DNA of 64,000 bases from Streptomyces sp. NBC_01471 (lineage in GTDB: Bacteria; Actinomycetota; Actinomycetes; Streptomycetales; Streptomycetaceae). Below, piece after piece: positions 28,126 through 36,520 of the stretch. How positions within the stretch are numbered: position 1 is the stretch's first letter; each line of letters begins with the position of its first letter. The notes under the pieces are model-generated. The model saw only the letters and a program-made list of their open reading frames with translations, ran no database searches and was not told where the DNA came from. The position numbers were made by a program, and so were the translations under genes. Location: contig NZ_CP109450.1 of NCBI RefSeq assembly GCF_041438865.1, positions 6,381,001 through 6,445,000 on the forward strand. The letters are read 5' to 3'.

Positions 28126-29115
28126 GTGCTTATCGACACCTTTGGCCGAGTGGCCACTGACCTTCGAGTGTCACTCACCGACCGCTGCAATCTGCGGTGT
28201 ACGTACTGCATGCCGGAAGAGGGGCTGCAGTGGCTCGCCAAGCCCGATCTGCTCACGGACGACGAAATCGTCCGGCTGATCCACATCGCCGTGACCGGTC
28301 TCGGCATCACCGAGGTCCGCTTCACCGGCGGTGAGCCGCTGCTGCGCCCCGGTCTGGTCGGCATCGTCGAGCGCGTCGCGGCCCTGGAGCCACGCCCCCG
28401 GATGTCCCTCACCACCAACGGCATCGGCCTCAAGCGCACCGCCCAGGCCCTGGCGGCCGCCGGCCTCGACCGGGTCAACGTCTCGCTGGACACCCTGCGC
28501 CCGGACGTCTTCAAGACCCTCACCCGCAGGGACCGGCACCACGACGTGCTGGAGGGCATGGCCGCGGCCAGCGCCGCCGGACTCACCCCGGTCAAGGTCA
28601 ACACCGTGCTGATGCCGGGGCTCAACGACGACGAGGCCCCCGACCTGCTGGCCTGGGCCGTGGAGCACGCGTACGAGCTGCGCTTCATCGAGCAGATGCC
28701 GCTCGACGCCCAGCACGGCTGGAAGCGCGACGGCATGATCACGGCGGGTGACATCCTCCAGTCGCTGCGCACCCGCTTCACGCTGACCGAGGAGGGCACC
28801 GACGAGCGCGGTTCGGCGCCCGCGGAGCGCTGGGTGGTCGACGGCGGACCGCACCGGGTCGGAGTCATCGCCTCGGTGACCCGCCCGTTCTGCGGGGCCT
28901 GCGACCGCACCCGGCTCACCGCGGACGGACAGGTGCGCACCTGCCTCTTCGCCCGTGAGGAATCCGACCTGCGGGCCGCGCTCCGCTCCGGGGCGCCGGA
29001 CGAGGAGATCGCCCGGCGCTGGAAGCTGGCGATGTGGGGCAAGAAGGCCGGATCCGGTCTGGACGACCCGACGTTCCTCCAGCCCGACCGGCCCATGTCG
29101 GCGATCGGCGGCTGA
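28126..29115 (+). CDS. moaA: GTP 3',8-cyclase (molybdenum cofactor synthesis)
   Basis: This 329-residue radical-SAM enzyme catalyses the first step of molybdopterin synthesis, together with MoaC. The N-terminal [4Fe-4S] cysteines are C21, C25 and C28 (CNLRCTYC). The C-terminal cluster is in PFCGACDRTRLTADGQVRTC, and it ends in the double Gly (IGG) needed for cleavage by substrate. The GTG at 28126 has GGGAGGGGG upstream. The molybdenum hydroxylase at 39745 would depend on its product. Confidence 0.97.
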   Translation: MLIDTFGRVATDLRVSLTDRCNLRCTYCMPEEGLQWLAKPDLLTDDEIVRLIHIAVTGLGITEVRFTGGEPLLRPGLVGIVERVAALEPRPRMSLTTNGIGLKRTAQALAAAGLDRVNVSLDTLRPDVFKTLTRRDRHHDVLEGMAAASAAGLTPVKVNTVLMPGLNDDEAPDLLAWAVEHAYELRFIEQMPLDAQHGWKRDGMITAGDILQSLRTRFTLTEEGTDERGSAPAERWVVDGGPHRVGVIASVTRPFCGACDRTRLTADGQVRTCLFAREESDLRAALRSGAPDEEIARRWKLAMWGKKAGSGLDDPTFLQPDRPMSAIGG

Positions 29116-29119
29116 CGGC

Positions 29120-29443
29120 CTACCGCGTCCCGCCGGACTGCGTCCCGCCGGTCTGGGCTTCGCCGGACCGCGGTGTCTCGGTCGGTGTCCCGGTCTGTGC
29201 CGCGCCGTCCCGCTCCCACTCGGCCAGGGTCACCACGTCCTTGAGGAAGCCGCGCACCCCCAGGAACTGCGACAGGTGTTCCCGGTGTTCCGCACAGGCC
29301 AGCCAGGTCTTCCGGCGCTCCGGGGTGTGCAGTTTCGGGTTGTTCCACGCCAGCACCCACACGGCATCGGCCCGGCATCCCTTGGCCGAGCAGACCGGGG
29401 CGGGCGGGACCGGGGCGGAACCGGTCGTATCAGGGGAGTTCAC
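29120..29443 (-). CDS. Small conserved protein with Cys/His metal-binding pattern
   Basis: This 107-residue protein has CSAKGC (18-23) and CAEHREH (about 49-55), a Cys2/CysHis arrangement that suggests one zinc site. WVLAWNNPKLHTPERRKTWLAC between them is well conserved in actinomycetes as far as I recall. The C-terminal 25 residues are Thr/Gly-rich and probably disordered. The function is unknown. It is convergent with moaA with a 4-base gap. The GTG start is at 29443. Confidence 0.8.
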   Translation of the reverse strand: MNSPDTTGSAPVPPAPVCSAKGCRADAVWVLAWNNPKLHTPERRKTWLACAEHREHLSQFLGVRGFLKDVVTLAEWERDGAAQTGTPTETPRSGEAQTGGTQSGGTR

Positions 29444-29501
29444 ACCTCAACCCTAGGCCAACGCATCGCCGTTACGGACGGACGAGGTGCCGGACAAAAG
29501 G

Positions 29502-29539
29502 CGACGCCGAGCAGCCACGGGGGGAGCTGCCCGGCGTCG
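29502..29539 (-). terminator. Hairpin after the DUF3099 gene
   Basis: 14-base arms (29502-29515, 29526-29539) pair with one mismatch around a 10-base loop, between two leftward genes. Confidence 0.65.
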
Positions 29540-29670
29540 GTCTGTCGCTCCGACGGGGGATGCGGAGCGCCTGCAAAGTATGTCACGGGCCCATGGGGCT
29601 GCGGCACCGGAACTTCATGATTGATCTGAGCTTTTCTTGAGCTTTGACCCCGTGGGGATCCGGCCACGCC

Positions 29671-30045
29671 TCAGCTCGGCCCCGCCGCCCGGTGCTCACG
29701 CTCCGTGGTGGGCTCCTCGTCCGCCGGCTCCGTTCCCGGAACCACGGACGACGGTTCCAGCGGTGGACGGAACGGCGCGGGAACGAACGTCGTGGGGAGC
29801 CCCGGAGTGTTCTCGCGGCCCGCGTTCGCGATCACCACGGCCACGTACGGAAGGAAGGCGCCCAGCACCAGGGTCCCGATCGCCACCGGCCGCGCCACGT
29901 TCCAGAGAGCCGCGGTCAGAATGACCGCCACGGTGCGCACCGTCATCGAGATGATGTACCGGCGCTGCCGCCCGCGTACGTCCTCCGCGAGCCCCGTCCG
30001 GGCGCCCGTGATCCGGAAGACCTCGTCGCCGCTCTGCTTCCGCAT
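29671..30045 (-). CDS. DUF3099 family membrane protein
   Basis: This 124-residue protein has a short polar N-terminus with FRITGARTGLAEDVRGRQRRY, then two membrane helices (about 33-52 and 55-76). A Pro/Glu-rich cytosolic tail follows. It matches DUF3099, small actinobacterial membrane proteins of unknown role. The ATG at 30045 has GGAG 7 bases upstream. The frame extends further but without support. Confidence 0.85.
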   Translation of the reverse strand: MRKQSGDEVFRITGARTGLAEDVRGRQRRYIISMTVRTVAVILTAALWNVARPVAIGTLVLGAFLPYVAVVIANAGRENTPGLPTTFVPAPFRPPLEPSSVVPGTEPADEEPTTEREHRAAGPS

Positions 30046-30257
30046 CACGCTCCACCACCCGATTCGTGCGCCGGACTCTCCCCGGACCGGACGGCACCAC
30101 GTTACGCCGACGTTCCGCCGCCGATAAGAGCGGGGCGCGCCCGTACCGCCCGTAACGGGGCCACCGGGGCACGTATGGAGCTGTCCGACATGCGCCGTAC
30201 GGAGGTTGCGCCGAAACTGGGGCCCATGCGTATCCAGCAGCCGCATCAGGAGGCGAC

Positions 30258-30533
30258 GTGAATTGGTTGTGGGCCATCATCGTGGGGCTGGTGCTCGGTC
30301 TGATCGCCAAGGCGATCATCCCGGGGAAGCAGGAGATCCCGCTGTGGCTGACCGTGGTGTTCGGCATCCTGGGCAGCGTGCTGGGCAACTGGGCGGCCAC
30401 CGGGCTCGGGGTCAACGACACCCGGGGCATCGACTGGATCAGGCATCTGCTCCAGCTGATCGGCGCCGTCATCATCGTCGGCGTGGGTGACAAGCTCTGG
30501 ACCTCGATCCGGGGAAACAGACACGCCACCTGA
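30258..30533 (+). CDS. GlsB/YeaQ/YmgE family small membrane protein
   Basis: This 91-residue, three-helix membrane protein is of the transglycosylase-associated-protein family. MNWLWAIIVGLVLGLIAKAIIPG and GILGSVLGNWAATGLG are typical glycine-zipper segments. Related genes respond to general stress, often beside Gls24/Asp23 proteins; here the Asp23 module lies 15 kb away. The GTG start at 30258 has AGGAGG 5 bases upstream. A strong terminator follows. Confidence 0.9.
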   Translation: MNWLWAIIVGLVLGLIAKAIIPGKQEIPLWLTVVFGILGSVLGNWAATGLGVNDTRGIDWIRHLLQLIGAVIIVGVGDKLWTSIRGNRHAT

Positions 30534-30545
30534 CACCACACGTGC

Positions 30546-30581
30546 GTGAGGGGCGGCCGGTTCGTACCGGCCGCCCCTCAC
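30546..30581. terminator. Bidirectional terminator between GlsB-type gene and tyrS
   Basis: A perfect 16-bp stem (30546-30561 with 30566-30581) with a TCGT tetraloop separates convergent genes. Confidence 0.9.
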
Positions 30582-30588
30582 CCCTGTG

Positions 30589-31857
30589 CTACGCGCCCGT
30601 GACCTCGACCGCCGCCAGGTTCTTCTTGCCCCGGCGCAGCACCAGCCACCGGCCGTGCAGCAGATCCTGGGCCGCGGGCACCGCGTCCTCGCCCGTGACC
30701 TTCACGTTGTTCACGTACGCCCCGCCCTCCTTGACGGCCCGGCGGGCCGCCGACCGGCTCGGCACCAGACCCGTCCCGGCGAGCAGCTCCACGACCGGGA
30801 CGAGCCCGTCGACCTTGGTGTGCGGCAGCTCGGACAGCGCGGCGCTCAGCGTCGCCTCATCGAGCTCCGCCAGCTCGCCCTGGCCGAACAGCGCCCTGGA
30901 GGCCGCGACGACCGCCGCACACTGGTCCGCGCCGTGCACCAGAGCCGTCAGCTCCTCGGCCAGTGAGCGCTGGGCGGCCCGCGCCTGCGGCCGCTCCTCG
31001 GTGAGCTGCTCCAGCTCCTCCAGCTCCGCGCGGCTCTTGAAGCTGAGGATGCGGTTGTACGTGGAGACGTCGCGGTCGTCCACGTTCAGCCAGAACTGGT
31101 AGAACGCGTACGGCGTGGTCATCTCCGCGTCGAGCCAGACGGCGCCGCCCTCGGACTTGCCGAACTTGGTGCCGTCGGCCTTCACCATCAGCGGGGTGCC
31201 CAGCGCGTGCACGGACGCGTCCGGCTCCAGGCGGTGGATCAGGTCGATCCCCGCCGTGAGGTTGCCCCACTGGTCGCTGCCGCCCTGCTGGAGCGTGCAG
31301 CCGTACCGCCGGTACAGCTCCAGGAAGTCCATCCCCTGGAGGAGCTGGTAGCTGAACTCCGTGTAGCTGATGCCCTGTTCGGACTCCAGGCGGCGGGCGA
31401 CCGACTCCTTCGTGAGCATCTTGTTCACCCGGAAGTGCTTGCCGATGTCCCGCAGGAACTCGATCGCGGACAGGCCCGCGGTCCAGTCCAGGTTGTTGAC
31501 CATCACCGCCGCGTTCTCCCCCTCGAAGGAGAGGAACGGCTCGATCTGGGAGCGCAGCCGGCCCACCCAGTTCGCGATGGTCTCCGGGTCGTTCAGCGTG
31601 CGCTCGGCAGTCGGCCGCGGGTCACCGATCTGGCCGGTGGCCCCGCCCACCAGCGCCAGCGGCCGGTGCCCGGCCTGCTGGAGCCTGCGGACGGTGAGGA
31701 CCTGCACGAGGTGGCCCACGTGCAGGCTCGCCGCCGTCGGGTCGAAGCCGCAATAGAACGTGACGGGACCGTCCGCGAGCGTCTTGCGCAATGCGTCCTC
31801 GTCAGTGGAGAGGGCGAAGAGCCCCCGCCACTTCAGCTCGTCGACGATGTCCGTCAC
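30589..31857 (-). CDS. tyrS: Tyrosyl-tRNA synthetase
   Basis: This 422-residue class I aminoacyl-tRNA synthetase attaches tyrosine to its tRNA. The HIGH-type motif is H46-V-G-H49 and the KMSKS-type loop is KFGKS at 231-235. The tyrosine-binding pocket is seen in CGFDPTAASLHVGH and TEFSYQLLQGMDF. The C-terminal S4 RNA-binding domain is at about 355-415 (SRSAARRAVKEGGAYVNNVKV). It follows the tldE gene by 45 bases on the same strand. I found no T-box in the gap. Confidence 0.98.
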   Translation of the reverse strand: MTDIVDELKWRGLFALSTDEDALRKTLADGPVTFYCGFDPTAASLHVGHLVQVLTVRRLQQAGHRPLALVGGATGQIGDPRPTAERTLNDPETIANWVGRLRSQIEPFLSFEGENAAVMVNNLDWTAGLSAIEFLRDIGKHFRVNKMLTKESVARRLESEQGISYTEFSYQLLQGMDFLELYRRYGCTLQQGGSDQWGNLTAGIDLIHRLEPDASVHALGTPLMVKADGTKFGKSEGGAVWLDAEMTTPYAFYQFWLNVDDRDVSTYNRILSFKSRAELEELEQLTEERPQARAAQRSLAEELTALVHGADQCAAVVAASRALFGQGELAELDEATLSAALSELPHTKVDGLVPVVELLAGTGLVPSRSAARRAVKEGGAYVNNVKVTGEDAVPAAQDLLHGRWLVLRRGKKNLAAVEVTGA

Positions 31858-31902
31858 GGGTCTCGCGTCTCCTTCGGTGTGGCTGGAAGTACGTCCCAGA
31901 GG

Positions 31903-33312
31903 TTATACGCCCTGGCTGACGGAACTCATATTGAAATCCGGGATGCGCAGGGCGGGCATCGCGGCGCGGGTGAACCAGTCGCCCCACTCGCGCGGCAGGG
32001 TCCGCTCCGTACGCCCGGCCTCGGTGGCCCGGGAGAGCAGATCGACGGGCGACTCGTTGAAGCGGAAGTTGTTCACCTCGCCGGTGACCTCGCCGTTCTC
32101 CACGAGATAGACGCCGTCCCTGGTCAGCCCGGTCAGCAGCAGGGTGGCCGGGTCGACCTCCCGGATGTACCAGAGGCAGGTCAGCAGCAGCGCGGGCCCG
32201 TCGTGCCCCGACGCGGCCACCATCTCCTCCAGGGTGCGGTCCCCGCCGCCCTCCAGGATCAGATTGCCGATGGCGGGCGCCACCGGCAGGCCGGTCAGCT
32301 CCGCGCTGTGCCGGGTGGTGACCAGATGCTCCAGCCGCCCTTCGCGCACCCAGTCGGTACGCGAGAGCGGCAGGCCGTTGTCGAAGACCGACGAGTCGTC
32401 GCCCGAGGCGTGCGCGAGGACGAAGGGCGCCGACTCCAGACCCGGCTCGGCCGGATCACTGCGCAGGGTCAGCGGAAGCGGGGAGAGCCGGTCGCCCAGC
32501 CGGGTCCCGCCGCCGGGCCGGGAGAAGACCGTACGGCCCTCCGCCGCGTCCCGGGCGGCCGACGACCAGAACTGGTAGATCAGCAGATCGGCCACGGCGG
32601 TCGGCGGCAGCAGCGTCTCGTACCGCCCGGCGGGCAGCGTGATCCGGCGCTCGGCCCAGCGCAGCCGCTGCGCCAGTTCGGCGTCCAGCGCGGCCGGGTC
32701 GACGTCGGTGAAGTCCCGCGTGGCCCGGCCCGCCCAGGCGGAGCGGGACCGGTCGGGGGACTTGGCGTTCAGCTCCAGCGTGCCGTTCGGCTGGTCGTGG
32801 CGGAGCCGCAGGCCGGTGGACGTGCCGAGGTAGCTGGAGGTCATCTCGTGACTGGCGAAGCCGTACAGCTCCCGCCCGCCGGACCGCGCGCGGGCGAAGG
32901 ACTCGCCCAGCGCCGGGGCGAAGGCGTCGAAGACCGCCGACGTCGTCACGGCGGGCGCATCCGTGAAGCCGACGGACGCGGGCACCCCGGTGACCAGGGG
33001 CCGGGCGTCCTCGGCGGGGGAGCCGTCGCGGGCGGCCGCCTCGGCGGCCCGGACCAGCGGTTCGAGATCGGCCGCGGTCACCGCCGACCGGGAAACGACT
33101 CCGGACGCGGTGCCCTCCTTGCCGTCGACCGTCGCGATGACGGTCAGGGTCCGGCCGCGGGTCACCCCGTTGGTGGTCAGCGCGTTCCCCGCCCAGCGCA
33201 GATTGGCGCTCGAATGCTCGTCCGCGATGACGGCGCAGCCGTCCGCGGTGGACAGGGCGAGGGCCCGCTCGACGATCTCGTGCGGCCTGCTGGTGCGGTT
33301 CGACGGGGTCAT
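31903..33312 (-). CDS. tldE: TldE/PmbA-type subunit of the TldD/E metalloprotease
   Basis: This is a 469-residue partner subunit of TldD. The heterodimer is a cytosolic metalloprotease that trims peptides (microcin B17, CcdA in E. coli). As expected for TldE it lacks a HExxxH site, but it keeps the fold, seen in VFDNGLPLSRTDWVREGRLEHLVTTR and ILEGGGDRTLEEM. Its start overlaps the tldD stop as ATGA, so the subunits are made in step. Confidence 0.92.
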   Translation of the reverse strand: MTPSNRTSRPHEIVERALALSTADGCAVIADEHSSANLRWAGNALTTNGVTRGRTLTVIATVDGKEGTASGVVSRSAVTAADLEPLVRAAEAAARDGSPAEDARPLVTGVPASVGFTDAPAVTTSAVFDAFAPALGESFARARSGGRELYGFASHEMTSSYLGTSTGLRLRHDQPNGTLELNAKSPDRSRSAWAGRATRDFTDVDPAALDAELAQRLRWAERRITLPAGRYETLLPPTAVADLLIYQFWSSAARDAAEGRTVFSRPGGGTRLGDRLSPLPLTLRSDPAEPGLESAPFVLAHASGDDSSVFDNGLPLSRTDWVREGRLEHLVTTRHSAELTGLPVAPAIGNLILEGGGDRTLEEMVAASGHDGPALLLTCLWYIREVDPATLLLTGLTRDGVYLVENGEVTGEVNNFRFNESPVDLLSRATEAGRTERTLPREWGDWFTRAAMPALRIPDFNMSSVSQGV

Positions 33313-34832
33313 CGCCCGGCCTCCTGCGTGGTGTTCAGGATGTTCACGCCCCGGAAGAGGGCGGACGGGCAGCCGTGCGAGACCGACGCGACCTGGCCCG
33401 GCTGGGCCTTGCCGCAGTTGAAGGCGCCGCCCAGCACATACGTCTGCGGGCCGCCGACCTTCTCCATGGAGCCCCAGAAGTCCGTGGTCGTCGCCTGGTA
33501 GGCGACATCGCGCAGCTGCCCGGCAAGTTGACCGTTCTTGATGCGATATGCCCTCTGTTGTGTGAATTGAAAGTTGTAGCGCTGCATGTCGATCGACCAC
33601 GACCGGTCGCCCACCACATAGATCCCGTGCTCGACGCCCCCGATCAGGTCCTCCGTGGAGAGCCCGCCCGGATCCGGCTTGAGCGACACATTGGCCATCC
33701 GCTGCACCGGCACATGGCCCGGCGAATCCGCGTACGCACACCCGTTGGACCGGCCGAGCCCCGTCAGCTTCGCGATCCTGCGGTCCAGCTGGTACCCGAC
33801 CAGCGTGCCGTCCTTGATCAGGTCCCAGGACTGCGCCTCGACACCTTCGTCGTCGAACCCGACCGTGGCCAGGCCGTGTTCGGCGGTCCTGTCGCCCGTC
33901 ACATTCATCACGGGTGAGCCGTACGCCAGCTTCCCGAGCTGGTCGAACGTGGCGAAGGAGGTTCCCGCGTACGCCGCCTCGTACCCCAGCGCCCGGTCCA
34001 GCTCGGTGGCGTGCCCGATCGACTCGTGGATGGTCAGCCAGAGGTTGGACGGGTCCACGACCAGGTCGTACGCCCCCGCCTCGACACCCGGTGCCCGCAT
34101 CTTCTCGGCGAGCAGCTCCGGGATCCGCTCCAGCTCGGCGTCCCAGTCCCAGCCGGTGCCGGTCAGGTACTCCCAGCCGCGCCCGGCCGGCGGGGCGATG
34201 GTGCGCATCGAGTCGAACTCGCCGGTGTCCGCGTCCACCGCCACCGCGGTGAGCTGCGGGTGCAGCCTGACCCGCTGCTGGGTGGTGACGGTGCCGGCGG
34301 TGTCCGCGTAGAACTTGTTTTCGAGGACGGTCATCAGTGACGCGTCCGCGTGCGCGACGCCGTCCGCCCGCAGCAGCCGCGCCGACCAGTCGGCCAGCAG
34401 CCCGGTCTTCTCCTCGGCGGGTACGGAGAAGGGGTCGGTCTCGTACGAGGAGATCCAGGTCCGGTCCGGGTGCACCGGCTCGTCCGCCAGCTCCACCTTC
34501 TCGTCCGACCCGGCCGCCCTGATGACCTTGGCGGAGAGCTTCGCCATCGCGACCGCCTGCCCGGCCACCCGCGCCGCGGCGTCCATCGACAGGTCGACGC
34601 CGGAGGCGAACCCCCAGCTGCCGCCGTGCACGACCCGCACGGCGTACCCGAGGTCCGTGGTGTCGGTCGAGCCGGCAGGTCTGGCGTCCCGCAGCCGCCA
34701 GGTCGCGCTGCGGACGCGTTCGAAACGGAAGTCGGCGTGGTCGGCGCCGAGCGCGCGGGCGCGGGCGAGCGCCGCGTCGGCCAGGGCGCGCAGCGGCAGA
34801 GCCGTGAAGGCTGCGTCGATCGAATGTGGCAC
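33309..34832 (-). CDS. tldD: TldD metalloprotease subunit
   Basis: This 507-residue catalytic subunit has zinc-binding His269-E-S-I-G-His274 (HExxxH), with the third ligand Cys in GGAFNCGKAQPGQVA near residue 478. That combination is diagnostic of TldD. Streptomyces TldD/E could process ribosomal peptides or simply turn over misfolded ones; no peptide precursor gene is visible nearby. It is divergent from fabG, with 186 bases between the starts. Confidence 0.95.
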   Translation of the reverse strand: MPHSIDAAFTALPLRALADAALARARALGADHADFRFERVRSATWRLRDARPAGSTDTTDLGYAVRVVHGGSWGFASGVDLSMDAAARVAGQAVAMAKLSAKVIRAAGSDEKVELADEPVHPDRTWISSYETDPFSVPAEEKTGLLADWSARLLRADGVAHADASLMTVLENKFYADTAGTVTTQQRVRLHPQLTAVAVDADTGEFDSMRTIAPPAGRGWEYLTGTGWDWDAELERIPELLAEKMRAPGVEAGAYDLVVDPSNLWLTIHESIGHATELDRALGYEAAYAGTSFATFDQLGKLAYGSPVMNVTGDRTAEHGLATVGFDDEGVEAQSWDLIKDGTLVGYQLDRRIAKLTGLGRSNGCAYADSPGHVPVQRMANVSLKPDPGGLSTEDLIGGVEHGIYVVGDRSWSIDMQRYNFQFTQQRAYRIKNGQLAGQLRDVAYQATTTDFWGSMEKVGGPQTYVLGGAFNCGKAQPGQVASVSHGCPSALFRGVNILNTTQEAGR

Positions 34833-35018
34833 GGAGGTCTCCTGTCGTCACGACCGGTCGCTCGCATCATGTCGCGCGGACGCGTGCCGCTGCCAGATGC
34901 GTTCTGTAGGGACCCGACAGGGACCACCGTGCGGCGCTGTCGGAGGCCGATTCCTCCGAAGTGGCTCGGGACCGATAGTTTTGCGGGAGTACCACACAGC
35001 TATCGAAAGGGTGATCCG

Positions 35019-35735
35019 TTGAGCCGCTCGGTTCTCGTCACCGGAGGAAACCGGGGCATCGGCCTCGCCATCGCCCGTGCTTTCGTCGACGCAGGCGACA
35101 AGGTCGCGATCACGTACCGCTCCGGTGAGCCGTCAGCGCTCGCCGAACAGGGGTTCCTGGCCGTCAAGTGCGACATCACCGACACCGAGCAGGTGGAGCA
35201 GGCCTACAAGGAGATCGAGGAGAAGCACGGCCCCGTGGAGGTGCTGGTGGCCAACGCCGGCGTCACCAGGGACCAGTTGCTGATGCGGATGTCCGAGGAC
35301 GACTTCACCGCCGTACTCGACACCAACCTCACCGGCACCTTCCGGGTCGTGAAGCGGGCCAACCGCGCCATGCTGCGCGCCAAGAAGGGCCGCGTCGTCC
35401 TCGTCTCGTCGGTGGTCGGCCTGCTCGGCTCCGCGGGACAGGCGAACTACGCCGCCTCCAAGGCCGGACTGGTCGGCTTCGCCCGCTCCCTCGCCCGTGA
35501 GCTCGGCTCCCGCAACATCACTTTCAACGTAGTCGCACCCGGTTTCGTCGACACCGACATGACCAAGGTGCTCACCGACGAGCAGCGCGCGGGCATCGTC
35601 TCGCAGGTGCCGCTCGGCCGGTACGCGCAGCCGGAGGAGATCGCCGCGACGGTGCGGTTCCTCGCCTCCGACGACGCGTCGTACATCACTGGAGCCGTCA
35701 TCCCCGTTGACGGCGGATTGGGCATGGGTCACTGA
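35019..35735 (+). CDS. fabG: 3-oxoacyl-ACP reductase
   Basis: This is a 238-residue classical SDR of fatty-acid elongation. It has the NADPH motif TGGNRGIG, the NAG stretch (VANAGVT), the catalytic Ser in VVLVSSVVG, Y-x-x-x-K in NYAASKAGL, and the C-terminal GAVIPVDGGLGMGH. The start is a TTG at 35019, giving the SRSVLVTGG N-terminus, with GAAAGGG 8 bases upstream and a GATAGT -10-like hexamer at 34974-34979. It is followed after 4 bases by the enoyl reductase gene, forming a two-gene fatty-acid unit. Confidence 0.96.
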   Translation: MSRSVLVTGGNRGIGLAIARAFVDAGDKVAITYRSGEPSALAEQGFLAVKCDITDTEQVEQAYKEIEEKHGPVEVLVANAGVTRDQLLMRMSEDDFTAVLDTNLTGTFRVVKRANRAMLRAKKGRVVLVSSVVGLLGSAGQANYAASKAGLVGFARSLARELGSRNITFNVVAPGFVDTDMTKVLTDEQRAGIVSQVPLGRYAQPEEIAATVRFLASDDASYITGAVIPVDGGLGMGH

Positions 35736-35739
35736 TCAC

Positions 35740-36507
35740 ATGAGCGGAATTCTCGACGGCAAGCGCATCCTCATCACGGGTGTGCTGATGGAGTCCTCCA
35801 TCGCCTTCCATGCCGCCAAAGTGGCCCAGGAGCAGGGTGCCGAAGTCATTCTGACCGCCTTCCCGCGGCCCACCCTCACCGAGCGCATCGCCAAGAAGCT
35901 GCCCAGGCCCGCCAAGGTCATCGAGCTCGACGTCACCAGCACCGAGCACCTCGACCGGCTCGCGGACCTGGTCAGGGACGAGCTCGGCTCGCTCGACGGT
36001 GTCGTGCACTCCATCGGCTTCGCACCGCAGGACGCGCTCGGCGGCAACTTCCTCAACACCCCGTTCGAGTCGGTCTCCACGGCCATGCACGTCTCGGCGT
36101 TCTCGCTGAAGTCGCTGGCCATGGCCTGCCTGCCGCTGATGAGCGAGGGCGGCTCGGTCGTCGGCCTCACCTTCGACGCCCAGTACGCCTGGCCGCAGTA
36201 CGACTGGATGGGCCCCGCCAAGGCCGCGCTGGAGGCGACCTCCCGCTACCTCGCCCGTGACCTGGGCAAGCAGGACATCCGCTGCAACCTGATCTCCGCG
36301 GGCCCCATCGGTTCGATGGCCGCGAAGTCCATCCCGGGCTTCGGGGAGCTCGCGGACGTCTGGAACCACCGCTCGCCGCTCGCCTGGGACATGGCCGACC
36401 CCGAGCCGGCCGGCCGCGGCGTCGTCGCGCTGCTCTCGGACTTCTTCCCGAAGACGACCGGCGAGATCATCCACGTCGACGGCGGCGTGCACATGATGGG
36501 GGCCTGA
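35740..36507 (+). CDS. fabI: NADH-dependent enoyl-ACP reductase (FabI/InhA)
   Basis: This is a 255-residue enoyl-ACP reductase close to mycobacterial InhA. MSGILDGKRILITGVLMESSIAF is the InhA-type cofactor region. The catalytic Tyr and Lys are in QYDWMGPAKAAL (Y-x6-K), and SPLAWDM belongs to the substrate loop. It reduces the enoyl-ACP double bond at the end of each elongation round. It is directly downstream of fabG on the same strand. Confidence 0.97.
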   Translation: MSGILDGKRILITGVLMESSIAFHAAKVAQEQGAEVILTAFPRPTLTERIAKKLPRPAKVIELDVTSTEHLDRLADLVRDELGSLDGVVHSIGFAPQDALGGNFLNTPFESVSTAMHVSAFSLKSLAMACLPLMSEGGSVVGLTFDAQYAWPQYDWMGPAKAALEATSRYLARDLGKQDIRCNLISAGPIGSMAAKSIPGFGELADVWNHRSPLAWDMADPEPAGRGVVALLSDFFPKTTGEIIHVDGGVHMMGA

Positions 36508-36520
36508 CCGCCCGCACCGC

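Noticed and set aside
31858..31902. T-box leader before tyrS
   Set aside because: The gap is only 45 bases and lacks the T-box sequence (TGG acceptor-end motif); tyrS is probably read through from tldDE.
31207..33501. 764-codon open frame opposite tyrS and tldE
   Set aside because: It is an antisense shadow with His/Arg/Gly-rich translation; both minus-strand genes are certain.
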